DNA of 64,000 nt from Hirundichthys speculiger (lineage: Eukaryota; Chordata; Actinopteri; Beloniformes; Exocoetidae). Location: contig JAGFBZ010002253.1 of NCBI GenBank assembly GCA_018398805.1, positions 62,001 through 126,000 on the forward strand. The letters run 5' to 3'. The position numbers and the translations under genes were made by a program. Of the stretch, positions 44,081 through 55,262 are shown in pieces; position 1 is the first letter of the stretch, and each line of letters starts with the position of its first letter. Under the pieces are notes generated by a model. The model searched no databases. It was not told where the DNA came from and saw only the letters and a list, made by a program, of their open reading frames with translations.

Positions 44081-45840
44081 TGCAGTTTCCCTTTACTTTT
44101 AATTAGAAAAAAAACTGTCCAGGCTTTTGAATGCCAGTTTTAAGCCTTTAGTTTAAGGAATTAGTAATACTTGTCATGCAAATGTGCACCGTTTTCACAG
44201 CAGCCCACATTCCCATGGTAGGTTCCCAAGACAATTAGCAGGCTCGATGAAAAGTTTGACATTTGGATTTTATGAGCAGATTATCTCATTAAAGCACAGA
44301 GACTGTATTGTCGTAGCATTTACTTACAAGATCATCATTTGAATTTAACATTGAATGTAGAACTTGTGGTTGAGAAACTATCACTCGGAGCAGGAAATCT
44401 GAGTTTTTCTATGAGTTTTCATACACAAAGAAAATAAACAATAATCAATCAATATAAAATATACAAAATGAATCAACAATAACTAAAAAAACATGATGTC
44501 AAGTGTGGTGGTAGTGACCTATCAAAAAAAAAAAACATTATTTGAAACCAGGAAACTCAGGTTTTTCTGCCAAAAATACTGAAGTCTATGCTGCTTCTTT
44601 GATTACAGATAAATGATCCAAGTTCCTTTATGCAATTGTATTTGAATTTGTGGTAACCTCTGGCAATTTCGGGAATTTCTTAAGTTAGCACAATTTCTGA
44701 AAGTTAGCACAATTAACAGCCCAACAAGTCACATTATATCTGAACTTGCAATTCAGAGCTCAGACTTCAAGTTCACTGAAAAGGCTAAGTGCTAAACAAC
44801 TAAAGTGATGAAAGCTACCGTAGGTTGTAACACAAAGCTGTGCAATTTGCAAATTTTTGCATGGGAGTCAGTGGACATGGACCCACCTTTGGAGCCAGCC
44901 TCCAGTGGTGATTTGATGAAGAGCACGTTTTGCCACGACGACATCAGTGCAAAAAGCTGGATGTGCTCTCTTGGCGACCACTGGTTTTAAGTCAAACACC
45001 CATCTATTTTTGATACTAGTCTCATCCTTTTTAGGTGGGCAGTGGTTCCATCCCTAAAGGCAGCAGGCAAGAGGCAGTGTTGGGACCATGATGTCGTGAA
45101 GGATAGAGAAAAATCTGGAAATTGACCAAGAATTTGGTGATTCTTTTGCTAAATTATTGTCATAATTACCATTACGCTACATGTAACTGCATCTTCAGTG
45201 AACTACAATAATCAAAAGTTTTTTTTATTTAAGGACAACAATGACAGAACATGATTATAGTAGCTGAGAACCGGCATATCCATATGTAGCATTAGGTCTT
45301 AATTCTTCATTTAGACCATCAAACATCTCACTTTGTGTCTCTGACTATTGAGCTCAATGGAATTTAAAAAAAATTATATAATATATAAAAAAAAGCTCCT
45401 TGTTGCCTTTGCATTTACATGTTAGAACTTGAAGGTTGTTTCTGACAGTTTCTCTGATTTTTGTTACTAAAAGTGAAAACAGGACGAACGCAGTCTCGGA
45501 AAGCAAGCTTTAAATCTTGACTTTTTTTTCACTCAAGCGTTTCGGATCATTTTTATGTGTTCATTTCTTACAATCAAAGAGGCAAACTTTATTTAGATCA
45601 ACACAACAAACAGAAGCGGTTTTGGTTGGCATTGAATAGTCGCTCAGCCTTGATGTGGATGTGAAGACAGTAAGGTGTGAGTGAGACTAGATGAGGAAAA
45701 AATAAATAAATAAATAAAAAACTGATTACAATTCAATGCTGATTGAAACTGAAGGAGCTCAATATTGATTCAATTTTATTAGCAGAATATGCTAAATGTG
45801 TTTCTGTTAAATTAGACAGAGATTAGACAGGGGATTTAAA
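44081..45840. other. No gene; small piece of repeat family X near 44860-44965
   Basis: The family X fragment is at 44860-44965 (see 40554). The rest is AT-rich and unrecognised up to the upstream region of the 469-codon gene. Confidence 0.4.
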
Positions 45841-45965
45841 CTGAGTGGGCGGGGCACTCAGAGGAGCGGTTTCCATGACGATCTGAGAATCCGTGATGAG
45901 GTCATTCCACTAGTGCAGAATGACCTCATAGAGGATTCTGTTATAAGGTCATTCCACTAGTGCAG
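45841..45965 (+). promoter_or_regulatory. Candidate promoter: GC box in an inverted repeat, then hairpin of AGGTCA half-sites
   Basis: Three structured blocks lie 94-218 bp before the start codon at 46059. (1) CTGAGTG GGCGGGG CACTCAG at 45841-45861: a GC box (Sp1-type GGGCGGGGC) enclosed by a perfect 7-bp inverted repeat. (2) TGAGGTCATTC at 45897-45907 and its exact reverse complement GAATGACCTCA at 45918-45928, around a 10-base loop. (3) A perfect 20-mer direct repeat AGGTCATTCCACTAGTGCAG at 45899-45918 and 45946-45965. AGGTCA is the half-site of many nuclear receptors, giving three half-sites in 53 bp. There is no obvious TATA box. Promoter function is inferred from position and motifs. Confidence 0.5.
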
Positions 45966-46058
45966 TCAGACTATTCTAACTGTTCCAGAGAGACGCATCT
46001 TAGTGAGCAAGTAGCCAAAGAAGACCTTTGCAAAACATATTTCTTCAGATAAACACAA

Positions 46059-47468
46059 ATGTCTCGTCAACAATCAAGAATCCCTTACAGGAGGCAAGTG
46101 TGCCATGGTGAAAACCGCCAGCACTGGATGCAGAACAACACTCAAAGGCTGCACGAAGAAATTAACCGACTGAATTTCCTGATAAATACTGAGAGAGCCA
46201 GAGGCTCGGAGCAGACCAAAAGAGCAGAAGAATTTTCCCTTGAACTGGATTACAGAAAAGAACAACTGGTAAAACAGGAATTCTTAAAGGGAATGTTCAT
46301 CAACCAGGGTAAAGAAAAGAAGAGGGAATTAGAGACTCTGGAGAAGGACACTGATCCAGAGACTCTCAAGAGAGCCAGATTGGCTTCCGAGGTGCACAAC
46401 AACAAAAAATTCATGAAGAAGAAGTTGCTGCACGTCGATTATGACGAGCTGAAAGTGGCCTTTATTGCTCACCAGGAAAAGTTTTCCAGCGAGCTCCAGA
46501 CTGAGCAACAGAAAATCAAGACTGCCCAAGAGGAGCTGGACAGAGCCAGGACTTCATATGAGGAACTCAACACCAAATACCAAACTGACATCCTGGCAGA
46601 AAGCAAGAAGATTGAGACACTTAAACAAAAACGTGAATTAGAAATTAAGTCTCATGCAGACAAAATGGCTCAAGATCAGGGACTCATCAACAGCCTGAGA
46701 GCTCAGCAGGACACACTCCGTCAACGGATGAGACAGGACATCAGTTTCCTGGAACAAAAATCAAAGGACGTAGAGACGTGCTTACAGGAAGAACTGAAAC
46801 GGGTCAAGCGTTCATATGCAGACCTCAGCTATAAGTATGAAGCTGATGTTCTTAAAGTGAAGAAACAGGCGGACTCTTATCAGCAAGATCTTCAGAGAGA
46901 AGTGAAGGCTCACTCTCAAACTGTCATCACCAACATGGAGTTTTTCAACACAATGGCAGCTCAAGAGGAAGCTCTGAAGCAAAAACTGTCTGAGGAACTT
47001 GCCTTTTTGAGACAAGCTTCCTCTGAAACCGAGAGGGGTTTTCAAGCAGAGTTGGAGGGTCTAAGAGCTCAGTTGAAAAGGGAAAACTCCCTCACCGATG
47101 AGTTGTCTTCTCAACTCAAGGAGAGAGATGATTTTGGGCCTCCAAAAAGAAAAAGAGCCAGACTTGAGGGGCCAAACGAGGAGCAAGTGTCCTTCACTAA
47201 TCCTGGATCTATGAAGGTCCCTGCAATGTCTCAAACCATCAAGGAGACAATAAATGAGGAACCTGAACCCATGGAAGTGACTCAGATGTCTGCAGGAACC
47301 ATCCCAGAAACAACAGACACTGAACCTCAATCCATGGACACAACTCCAGTCTCTGATAACGCCGTCCCACACACAAGCACCAAGCCTCCTTCATTATTTA
47401 AAAGAGCCCGCCACGCTCTCGGTTTGAGAAAACCAGAAAGCTGGAAGAAAAAGAAGACAACATCTTAA
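46059..47468 (+). CDS. Intronless 469-residue coiled-coil protein with 86-residue repeats and NLS-like clusters
   Basis: I do not recognise this protein. The start is fixed by an in-frame TAA at 46050-46052, nine bases upstream; the context has A at -3. Residues 25-355 are almost all charged helix, predicted coiled coil, Glu/Lys/Gln-rich, without membrane segments or signal peptide. Within this, residues 158-243 and 244-329 are two copies of an 86-residue unit (EELDRARTSYEEL against EELKRVKRSYADL), with a partial third from 330. Residues 361-370 (PPKRKRARLE) and the C-terminal KKKK cluster look like nuclear localisation signals. Residues 384-445 hold three ~21-residue Pro/Thr/acidic repeats starting SMKV, PMEV and SMDT. 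A structural or scaffold role in the nucleus is a guess. The 1410-base uninterrupted frame, start and repeats make a real gene or a recently retroposed one likely. Confidence 0.82.
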   Translation: MSRQQSRIPYRRQVCHGENRQHWMQNNTQRLHEEINRLNFLINTERARGSEQTKRAEEFSLELDYRKEQLVKQEFLKGMFINQGKEKKRELETLEKDTDPETLKRARLASEVHNNKKFMKKKLLHVDYDELKVAFIAHQEKFSSELQTEQQKIKTAQEELDRARTSYEELNTKYQTDILAESKKIETLKQKRELEIKSHADKMAQDQGLINSLRAQQDTLRQRMRQDISFLEQKSKDVETCLQEELKRVKRSYADLSYKYEADVLKVKKQADSYQQDLQREVKAHSQTVITNMEFFNTMAAQEEALKQKLSEELAFLRQASSETERGFQAELEGLRAQLKRENSLTDELSSQLKERDDFGPPKRKRARLEGPNEEQVSFTNPGSMKVPAMSQTIKETINEEPEPMEVTQMSAGTIPETTDTEPQSMDTTPVSDNAVPHTSTKPPSLFKRARHALGLRKPESWKKKKTTS

Positions 47469-47542
47469 TGGGAGCACTTAAGATCACTTTACCGCTCTCA
47501 TCAACAGAAAAAATAATTCTTTAAATATAATTTCTAAATTTA

Positions 47543-47770
47543 AAATCCATCCAATTTCCACACCTTCTCGATCTTAATCAAGGTTGCAGGGGTTTGGATG
47601 CCAGTCCATCACAGGTCACACAGCAATATGGAAAAGACAAAAAAAATATATATATATCAAGGGAGTTTTTCTCCGGGTGCTTCTGGTTTTCTCCCAGTCT
47701 AAAAATATGCTGAGAGTGTTAGTGGTTGTTTTGATGTGTGATCCTGTACTGGGTTGGTAACCTGCCACCC
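47543..47770 (+). repeat. Degraded interspersed repeat in the 3' flank of the 469-codon gene
   Basis: 'TCTCCGGGTGCTTCTGG' (47671-47687) and 'GGTTTTCTCCCAGTCTAAAA' are the reverse reading of the abundant repeat seen at 2348-2640 and match the piece after the first coiled-coil gene (22485-22520). A CCATCCAATTT start at 47547 may belong to a second fragment. AATAAA signals at about 47807 and 47884 could end the transcript. Confidence 0.5.
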
Positions 47771-47879
47771 AAAAACAGATGGATCAATTGAATTGTACTT
47801 GAATAAATTGTTTTGAACTAAAATTAATTTGTTGAACTGGATTATTGTGAACTGATTGAATTAAATCTTAAATCAAATT

Positions 47880-49599
47880 TCAATAAAAGTGACATTAATG
47901 AGAATTGTATTGAACTTAAGTGATTTTTTTTCAAGGGATTTTCTATTTTTGGGTTCACTTGTGTTTTTACATGAATGTTAATTATTGTGTTCTCAAATGA
48001 GATCACACTTCCAGAGCTTACTTGCTATTTTAGAACTGGAATGATGTTAATAGTATTTATTGGACTTCAGGCCTCCACAACATGTGACTGGTTTTGTTAC
48101 CAGTCAACACTAAAATTCAAGTCAGTTGATACATTGTTAGGCAGAACCAGCATCTCTGAGGCTCTGAGTTTAGTTCCATGTCTTCAGCCAATTGAATTTT
48201 TTGATTTCCTAATATAATTCCTTTTTATTTGATTGCATAAATGAATTATTCATATTGCAAACCATCATAATGTATTTTCTCTGTTTATGGTTTTAAACCG
48301 ATGAAGGCAAAGGATTGCTATCATTTGTGAATGCATGGTTTCACACAGACTTGTATTTACACTTTTATTTTGGAAGGTTGCCACACATGTGCTGTGCATT
48401 GTGGGATGCACTGAGTTTCAGACGTGGACCAGTTGAGTGAAAGCAGAAAGCATGTGCATCATATGAGATTCACCTGTGTTGTAAACCTTTCCTTCACCCT
48501 TTAAAGCAATAAATACAATGCTGTTGTAGTGATGATAATTTATGTGAGTGTCACATGTTAATGTTTTAACATGCTGGCATATAGTTTGGCAACTCATGGT
48601 TAATCTTAGCATTTATTAATGAGCTTGTTGCTATGGCTAGTGCCAGCAATTACCAGTCATCTACGGTGCAGATATGCCTTTGATATGCCAGAAAGAACTG
48701 GAAAAACTCTTATTAACTCTGAGTAGCACTTTAAAAGCATCATATCAGAAGTAACTGAAGCTGCCCAACCAGGGTAAATACAAAAATGGGAAGAACAAGC
48801 TGGCCTGGAAGCTAGCTTAGCTTAGTTATCACAAGTTAGCAATTTCAACTTGGTTGACTTAGCTCGTGCTAATCTATGACGGTAACTAATGATAACTTAC
48901 ATTCATTTGGATCAACTTTGCCATACATCCTCACTTCAGATGTTGCTACTGAAACAGTTTCCACAATTATAGTTGCTGGAGCTGAAACAAGGACTAGCTG
49001 AGCTCCGCTGGGACTAGCAGTCACAGGCTCACCAAGTGACTGAGAAACCGACTGGTCGACTCACAGCTATTGCAGGTCCCAGTGGAGCTCCACTAGTACT
49101 TGTATTAGGTCCAGCAGCACTGGTTTGGACCTAGCAGCGTTGCCAGGTGGGAAATGTAGGATTATTTTACCAGAGACTCAAAATTATCCTATTTTGAGGG
49201 AAATTATCGTACATCTGTCATAACCAAAATAACAAGCCCCGATGATGCTCTATAGTCAAATTTAATTACTCTAGTGTTGAAATAGCGGTTGAAGCTGACC
49301 ATTCAGCCTATTATGCTCATTGTTCTGAGACAAACATTTGTACCTCATGCTCAGCAAAGCACAATTGGCTGGAAACCTGTCACAAAAAAAAAATCTCTGC
49401 CAGACAGTTGTGGCAGGCAATAATTTGAAATAGTCAAATTATCGTACATTTGGCCTTTTTATGGATTATTGATTGTACATTGTACAGAGGGCCAAATTAT
49501 CGTACAAATACAATAATTATCGTACACCTGGCAATGCTGGGGCCTAGGCTGGTCATCTGGTGAGCTGTTTTAAGAGAGACGATAAGTGGGCAGAATAGG
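47880..49599. other. No gene recognised; family X traces at 48790-49020
   Basis: 'GCTGAAACAAGGACTAGCTG' near 48978 resembles 33898-33917 and belongs to the family X group of modules. The rest is AT-rich without signals. Confidence 0.4.
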
Positions 49600-49760
49600 A
49601 CAGCAGTGGGTGATCAGCTATGTTTTGAGTAGTGGTCCGGTCTGGTTAGTTACCTTGGAAGGGTCCTAAAAATTGTCTAAGTCAAAGGTTGTTTCACTGG
49701 AGATTCTTACCTTCTTCAGTTATCCCTAGCTAACATCCTTCAACTGGAGACAAAGATGGA
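49600..49760 (-). repeat. Dispersed repeat family X, copy g
   Basis: 'GGTCTGGTTAGTTACCTTGG' (49638-49657) and the following 'AAGGGTCCTAAAA' parallel 27981-28010 ('GGTCTGGTTAGTCAACCTGG' then 'AAGGGTCGTGAAA'). Reverse orientation relative to copies a-d. Confidence 0.5.
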
Positions 49761-49899
49761 AGTTCAGACTGGTTTGCTAAGATTTTCCCCTGAACCTTTT
49801 CAGCCCAACCCAGAAAAGGTCATAGTTGTCCCTTAGTACAGTTAACACCACAGCAAGCCATATTATCTTTAAACTAAGAATGATTATGATCTCTTAGGG

Positions 49900-50122
49900 C
49901 AGGGATGCCCAGCTTCAGTCCTTGAGTGCCACTGTCCTGCAAGTCTTTGATGTTTCCCTGCTTTAGCACACCTGATTCAAATGAATGGGACATTAACTGA
50001 CTGTCCACACCTGGATGACAACCTGATGATGATCCATTAATTTGAATCAGGTGCGTTGTGTCAGGGAAACATCTAAGACCTGCAGGACAGCGGCCTTCGA
50101 GGACCGAGTTTGGACACCACTG
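49900..50122. mobile_element. Hairpin hAT MITE, 223 bp, with target site present three times
   Basis: The left end CAGGGATGCCCAGCTTCAGT and the minus strand of the right end CAGTGGTGTCCAAACTCGGT lead into arms that stay complementary for about 85 bp ('TGTCCTGCA' and 'GATGTTTCCCTG' occur in both arms), so single strands could fold into a long hairpin. The TSD TCTTAGGG is at 49892-49899 and 50123-50130, and the same 8-mer follows again at 50131-50138. It is non-coding. Confidence 0.88.
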
Positions 50123-50138
50123 TCTTAGGGTCTTAGGG

Positions 50139-50466
50139 TCAGAGCTCAGATGTCAAGCTCACCAAAAGTGGTGAAGCTAAAGTAATGCTAGCCTTTTCAC
50201 ACCATAGACTTATACTATCAAAGACATAATTATGCATGTTGTAATGGTGGATATTTTAACATGGTGTCAGACTATCAAACCAGAATCAAACCTTGTTTCT
50301 GCTGGCTGTTCTTCATTAGCATACAAGAGGCACGTTTCCAGTAGCGGGGGTAAAACTAGGAGGCTGGAATTGTAACTGCGCCGAGCACCTCCTCAGTCCT
50401 TTGTGGCGATGATGGTGCATGCAATTAAGGGACAAATATAACAAACAATGTAAACTAAAAATATTG

Positions 50467-50468
<2 letters not shown>
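50139..50468. other. No gene recognised
   Basis: Mixed sequence leading into an (AT)n run. No features supported. Confidence 0.45.

Positions 50469-50533
<65 letters not shown>
50469..50533. repeat. (AT)n microsatellite
   Basis: About 32 AT units. Tyr-Ile runs translated from it are not genes. Confidence 0.95.
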
Positions 50534-50535
<2 letters not shown>

Positions 50536-50639
50536 AAAGCTGTTTTTTGCATTAAGGGCAGAGTGACCAAGAGTGACGTGCCATTAAAATGTGCAAATGA
50601 ACAGGTAATGCAGACTGAGCGTTAATGTAACGCATAGTG

Positions 50640-51145
50640 TTCTGAGTTCTGTCAATGTGACAGCAGTGTCAGAGTCAGAGGTGGAGAGTGGGGGGCGTCG
50701 GGGGGGTTCCGGGTCTTATTGATAAGGCTGACAGCAGACGGGAAAAAACTGTTCTAGTGGTGTGAGGTTTTGGTCTTGATGGTCCGCAGCCTCCCGCCAG
50801 AGAGGAGTGACTCAAAGAGTTGTTCAGCTCCCACTTAAGGTCCTGGGAGATGACAGTTCCCAGGAAGCGGAAAGACTCAACAGTGTCAATAGCGGAGTCG
50901 CAGAGGGTGATGGGGGCAGGTGGGGCTGAGTTCTTCCTATAGTCCACAACCATCTCCACTGTCTTTAGAGCGTTGAGCTCAAGGCTGTTCTGGCTGCACC
51001 AGGTCACCAGGCTGTCAACCTCCCACCTGTAGGCGGACTCGTCACCATCAGAGATAAGTCCGATAAGGGGGGTGTCATCTGCAAATTCCAGGAGTTTGAC
51101 GGACTGGTGACTGGAGGTGCAGCTGTGAAGTACTGATGGTAGTGG
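50640..51145 (-). mobile_element. Rex1-like LINE reverse transcriptase with internal deletion
   Basis: The minus strand reads CTSSHQSVKLLEFADDTPLI, then WCSQNSLELNALKTVEMVVD, then ESFRFLGTVISQDLKWELN. This is the reverse transcriptase core of Rex1/CR1-type LINEs, with the catalytic FADD retained. At about 50820 it jumps, in another frame, to the far C terminus: QLFESLLSGGRLRTIKTKTS, then a TAG, then NSFFPSAVSLINKTRNPP. The joining and thumb region between (of the order of 110 codons) is missing, and the 5' half is truncated. The copy is dead despite its long open frame. The 3' UTR probably continues towards 50560. Confidence 0.82.
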
Positions 51146-52204
51146 GAATACCAAAATGATGAGATAAATATGGGAGGAGCTAAAGATTATTGTAGCGTTT
51201 CTGTTTGCTGTTGAGAAGAGAAGAGAGAATGGAAATGACACATTGCAGACATTTACGTTTGTCAGGGCCTCTCTGGGTACCTACCCTACCACTGGTATGT
51301 TTTTCAGCCCCTTAGAGGTTCCTGAAAGCCTTTTTAGCAGGGAAGTTCCTGGTAATGAAGAGATGCATCAACGATCAAGCACCAAAAAACTCCCCTGGAA
51401 ACCCAGCTAGTGGAAATGCATTGACTGTGTCTAAAACACATATTGGGATCAAGTACACATCTGAACTTTTCTTTATGCCCTTATTTACTTTAAAAAAAAA
51501 AATTGAATTACTTCTTTACCTTGGCTTTACCTGAGTTTATTTTGTTGGAAGAATCTCAAGGCGGTTTTGGGGGTCAGGTTTCTAAATATCACTCTAAATG
51601 CAACCATAGTATAGCTTTAACAAAAGCCGTGAACTTCAAAACACTGAACTTTTTAATACCGAGTTTTGGGGTCACTGCGCACTGAAGGCAGAGCCAATGT
51701 GTCACAGCTGGCTCTCAAGTTGGGCTGCGTCCCAGAGGATTCAATATTCCATTAGGACTATTATTTCTAAAGTAGATTAATCCCTGTCATTTAACGCTTG
51801 GCTGATGTCCATTTGAAGTCATTATGAAGAAGCACTGACAATGTTTCATAAATTATTCACAGCATTATCTGGGACACTCTTCACTCTCCATGCAGAGCCT
51901 CAAAGCTGGATCACTTGTCACTGGAGAAAAACGTGTTCACCTTGATGAATTCAAAGGATCGTTTTCAACATGCGTGCATGTATACTGGTGCGACGGAGTT
52001 TGTTGGGATATGGGTTGGTTCATCAGTCATCATCATCATGAGACGAACCGAAGTCTGCATGATTTCTGAAAGCTAAAATTGGCAATTCTGCACACTGAAG
52101 TAAGCATTGCTATTTGCATCCATATATTAACCGACACTCAATATGTTCTTTTCAGATCCTTTGTTGGCAATAACATGATTGCATCATATTTGATTTATTT
52201 TTAT
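51146..52204. other. No gene; shared repeat block at 51290-51385
   Basis: 51305-51385 ('TAGAGGTTCCTGAAAGCC' and following 'GATCAAGCACC') parallels 56960-57035 ('TAGAGGTTCTTGAAAATA', 'GATCAAAGCCCC'), so both are fragments of one interspersed repeat of unknown class. The rest is unrecognised. Confidence 0.4.
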
Positions 52205-52285
52205 CTGTGTTTGTTCCCGTCTGCAGAAGCAACCCAGTTTCCCCACAGGGATGATTAAAGTTTCATCTCATCTAATTAAAGAGAA
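52205..52285 (+). mobile_element. Rex1/CR1-like LINE 3' tail
   Basis: 'TTTCCCCACAGGGATGATTA' (52239-52258) then AAGTTTCATCTCATCTAATT is a second, diverged copy of the 3' terminus seen at 35985. Only the tail is present. Confidence 0.5.
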
Positions 52286-55124
52286 GCATTGTCTTTAAAA
52301 CTCTGAACACAGAAAAAAAAACGTTGCCACGCGAGGTTTAAAATGGAAATGTGAGGAATAAAGGGAGCGACTAAATGAACCAAAATGCACTGGAGCTGAG
52401 ATAAACTTGTCTAACATGTCCCGTCAACGCGATACTGGATAACTGTCAAATGGTCGTAGTCTACATAAACAACACAAGCACATGTTTCTGACTCTCAGAT
52501 ATCCATCGTTACTTCAGGAAAACGTTGGATGCAATGACTCCCTCTTAAGAAGTAGCCTAATGTTGTTGATATTGAAGATTTTATGACCAGCACATTTATT
52601 ATTGTCATCTATCAAATCACATTATCAGTGAAAAGGCAAAACCAGCAAATACTTAAACCTGTGAAGACAAATATGGAGACAAACTGTTCTTCTATAATAC
52701 AATAGTTAAGCTAATGCATGACTTTCAACATTATTAAGGTAAGAAGATGTAGCCCCATGTCCAGTGTTGAGAGTACTACAAAAATAACGCCATAACAGGA
52801 ATATTACAACGCTATGATGCATTTTAACCAAAATTAGGGGTTTCAATTTTGTGAAGGATTCACCAAAAGCACAAGACATTTCAGTGGCAGAAAGTTACTG
52901 TCGCTAAAATTCAGTGGTTGATATCGAAGTGTTAAATGGTTCAATTATCCCTCCCAACTCTGAACACGGTCCTGAGCACGCTAACGCTAGCGGGATCCAC
53001 GTTAAAGGCACAGCGTGCTCAGAGGAACAGCCACCTACTACCATGTCGGTTTCCCCCACGTGCTGATTATATCAAGTTGTTGTTAGCTATAATGACCTGA
53101 ACAGTCATTATGCTGCTCTACAGTGCCCCCGCTGGATGCATATTGAATTGCAATACTACTACTCCGAAGGCACATTTTATATAGGAAAAATGGTGAAAAA
53201 AAAGATGTTATATTGGTAAAAAGCAGATCAAAAATAATTCAGAACTCCTGAAAACTCCTGTTTCTGCTTTCACATCGAACTGAGGATATGATATCTAGAG
53301 GGGGAACCCTACGCCCTGACCTCTGCTAACCTGCACCTGACGTCCAGAAATGTTACATTGACATGGACCACAGTGATCTGCCTGGTATATCCTTCTAGTA
53401 GTGTGTGACAACTACATCGTTTTCAAGCTTGGTAGAAAAAAAGGTTGTTGCATTATCATTATTATCATCATCATTGTGCTATTTAAAGATAATCAACAAA
53501 AAGAAGCTCAACACTCAACATATTAGGTTGAAATACTTTTTTTTTGTTTGTTTGTTTTTGTTCCACCCAAATTAAGTCCGTTCCCTTATTATTAACAGGT
53601 CCCATTCAAAGAGGCTGTAAGTCCAAGTCCACCTTAAGTCCAGCATTGTACTGTACTGCATTGACACGTATGGATAATAGTTCTAGTTTTAGACAGCAAC
53701 AGATTTGGATGTATAAACTGATTTTTTAGCAGCTTTTAGTCAACATCAAAAGAAAGATGAGAAGTTGGTGAGCTGAATGTGGTTTAAAGGGTCCCACATT
53801 ATGCTTTATCCTTACTTTCAAAAGGTTCATTTTATGAGCTGCATGACTGATTGATGAGTAAATATATGTCACACCTGGAACATCTGCAATTCCTTCTGTC
53901 AAAACTGTCTCTTCACATGAGCATTAATTGCACCTGCTGATCTCCGAGCGCAGAACAACTCAACCCATGTATGTATCACCTAATGGGAACGTAACAACCA
54001 CTTTGTTCAAATGCATGAAAGTTAGCTACTCAAACGTTGGTAAATAGGAGAGTATCTGTATGCAGTGCAGTTTATGTAATAGTTTTACGCAATCATTTAA
54101 AAAACAACTTGTATTTTAAAGCCATTTGAAATAACTGTTTAATTATAAGCATGTCCTCAAACATTCAGAGGTTCAAGATTTTTGAACCTCTGAAGGTGAC
54201 TCATTCACGGTCACTCCGTACAGACACGGATCCTGGGCAGCACACGGAAAACCAAAGTAGTATTTCTTTTTTTGCAGATCCTTGCAGATTAGGTCTGATG
54301 ACTAAATCTACATATTATGCAGACTCACAGGGACCCTTTTTGGATAGACCACAGAGCTCACACATAAGTAGGATGCACCGCTGCACTTGCACATGGCACG
54401 TTCCGTTGCGACTGAGAACATCCAATCATTTGAGAGATAAACATTATCAAGCATTGATCAAACCGAAGCCTAAAAAGCCGTCCTTGATGACATTTTCACC
54501 ATTTATTCCTGTTTTTGAATCATTTCAGCTCAAATCTACAATGTTACTGATTTGCTGACCCCTCACTTGCGTGTGCATTTTCTAGTCCATAAAAATGCAT
54601 GTCCGTGACCTATTTAAAAACATTTACATCTGCAGTGGGAACCAATTGGTTAGGGGCTGGATATCAAAGATAAGCGTGCGAGCAAAAATGTTGAGACTTC
54701 TTCACCGTTGAGTCTGTTTCATGGCATCTGCTGTCAAGTATGATAGCGTATATTATCATTATGTTCATCATGTAAATGTACATGTTCACATTCCGTATGC
54801 ATATAATTGAGATGTTGATGCAGAATCTTTCTATCAGCTAAGCAACTAAAAAAAAAAAAAAAAGTACATGAAACAAGAGATTCTCCAGAGGTGAATCTCT
54901 TGATGATTGCTTGGTTGCTGCAAGCAAATTATATATGTGCTGCGCTGGCCTAAAAATTCATAACAGTCTACTGGCTGTGTACTAGTTTGTATGCTGAAAT
55001 AGAGAAGCGTCTCTTTTACACTTAAGGTGTGACTGTGGCGTGAGATCAGGACTCGTCCCTGCAGAGGGGTTTCGATCAAGTCTGGCCAGGCAGGATGCCC
55101 TGTGGCAGTTCCCGAGCCTGGCGG
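52286..55124. other. No gene recognised
   Basis: Mixed AT-rich sequence. The 135-codon frame at 54151-54558 has no repeats, composition bias or motif resemblance and lacks splice context, so I do not call it. Poly(A) at about 54848-54863. Confidence 0.4.
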
Positions 55125-55262
55125 AGAAATGATTCATCCCAGCTGGCCTAAGAACGCCTCAAAATCCCCTGAAGAGGAGCAGAAGGACGCTGCAGAAGCT
55201 GGTCTAAGTCTGCCGGGCCTGCTTGCTACCCAGACCGATACGAGCTGCCAAAAATGAGCAGA
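55125..55262 (+). mobile_element. LINE 3' remnant, same family as 30320-30995
   Basis: 'TCCCAGCTGGCCTAAGAACG' (55137-55156) and 'CCTGAAGAGGAGCAG' correspond to the last ~40 codons of the LINE family at 30.3 kb, whose conserved form reads SQLAWERLGIP..EEL. Stops and substitutions are many. It is recognised by alignment to the family pattern only. Confidence 0.5.

Noticed and set aside
54151..54558. 135-codon plus-strand frame as a single-exon gene
   Set aside because: No repeat, bias or motif supports it, and frames of this length are expected by chance somewhere in 64 kb.
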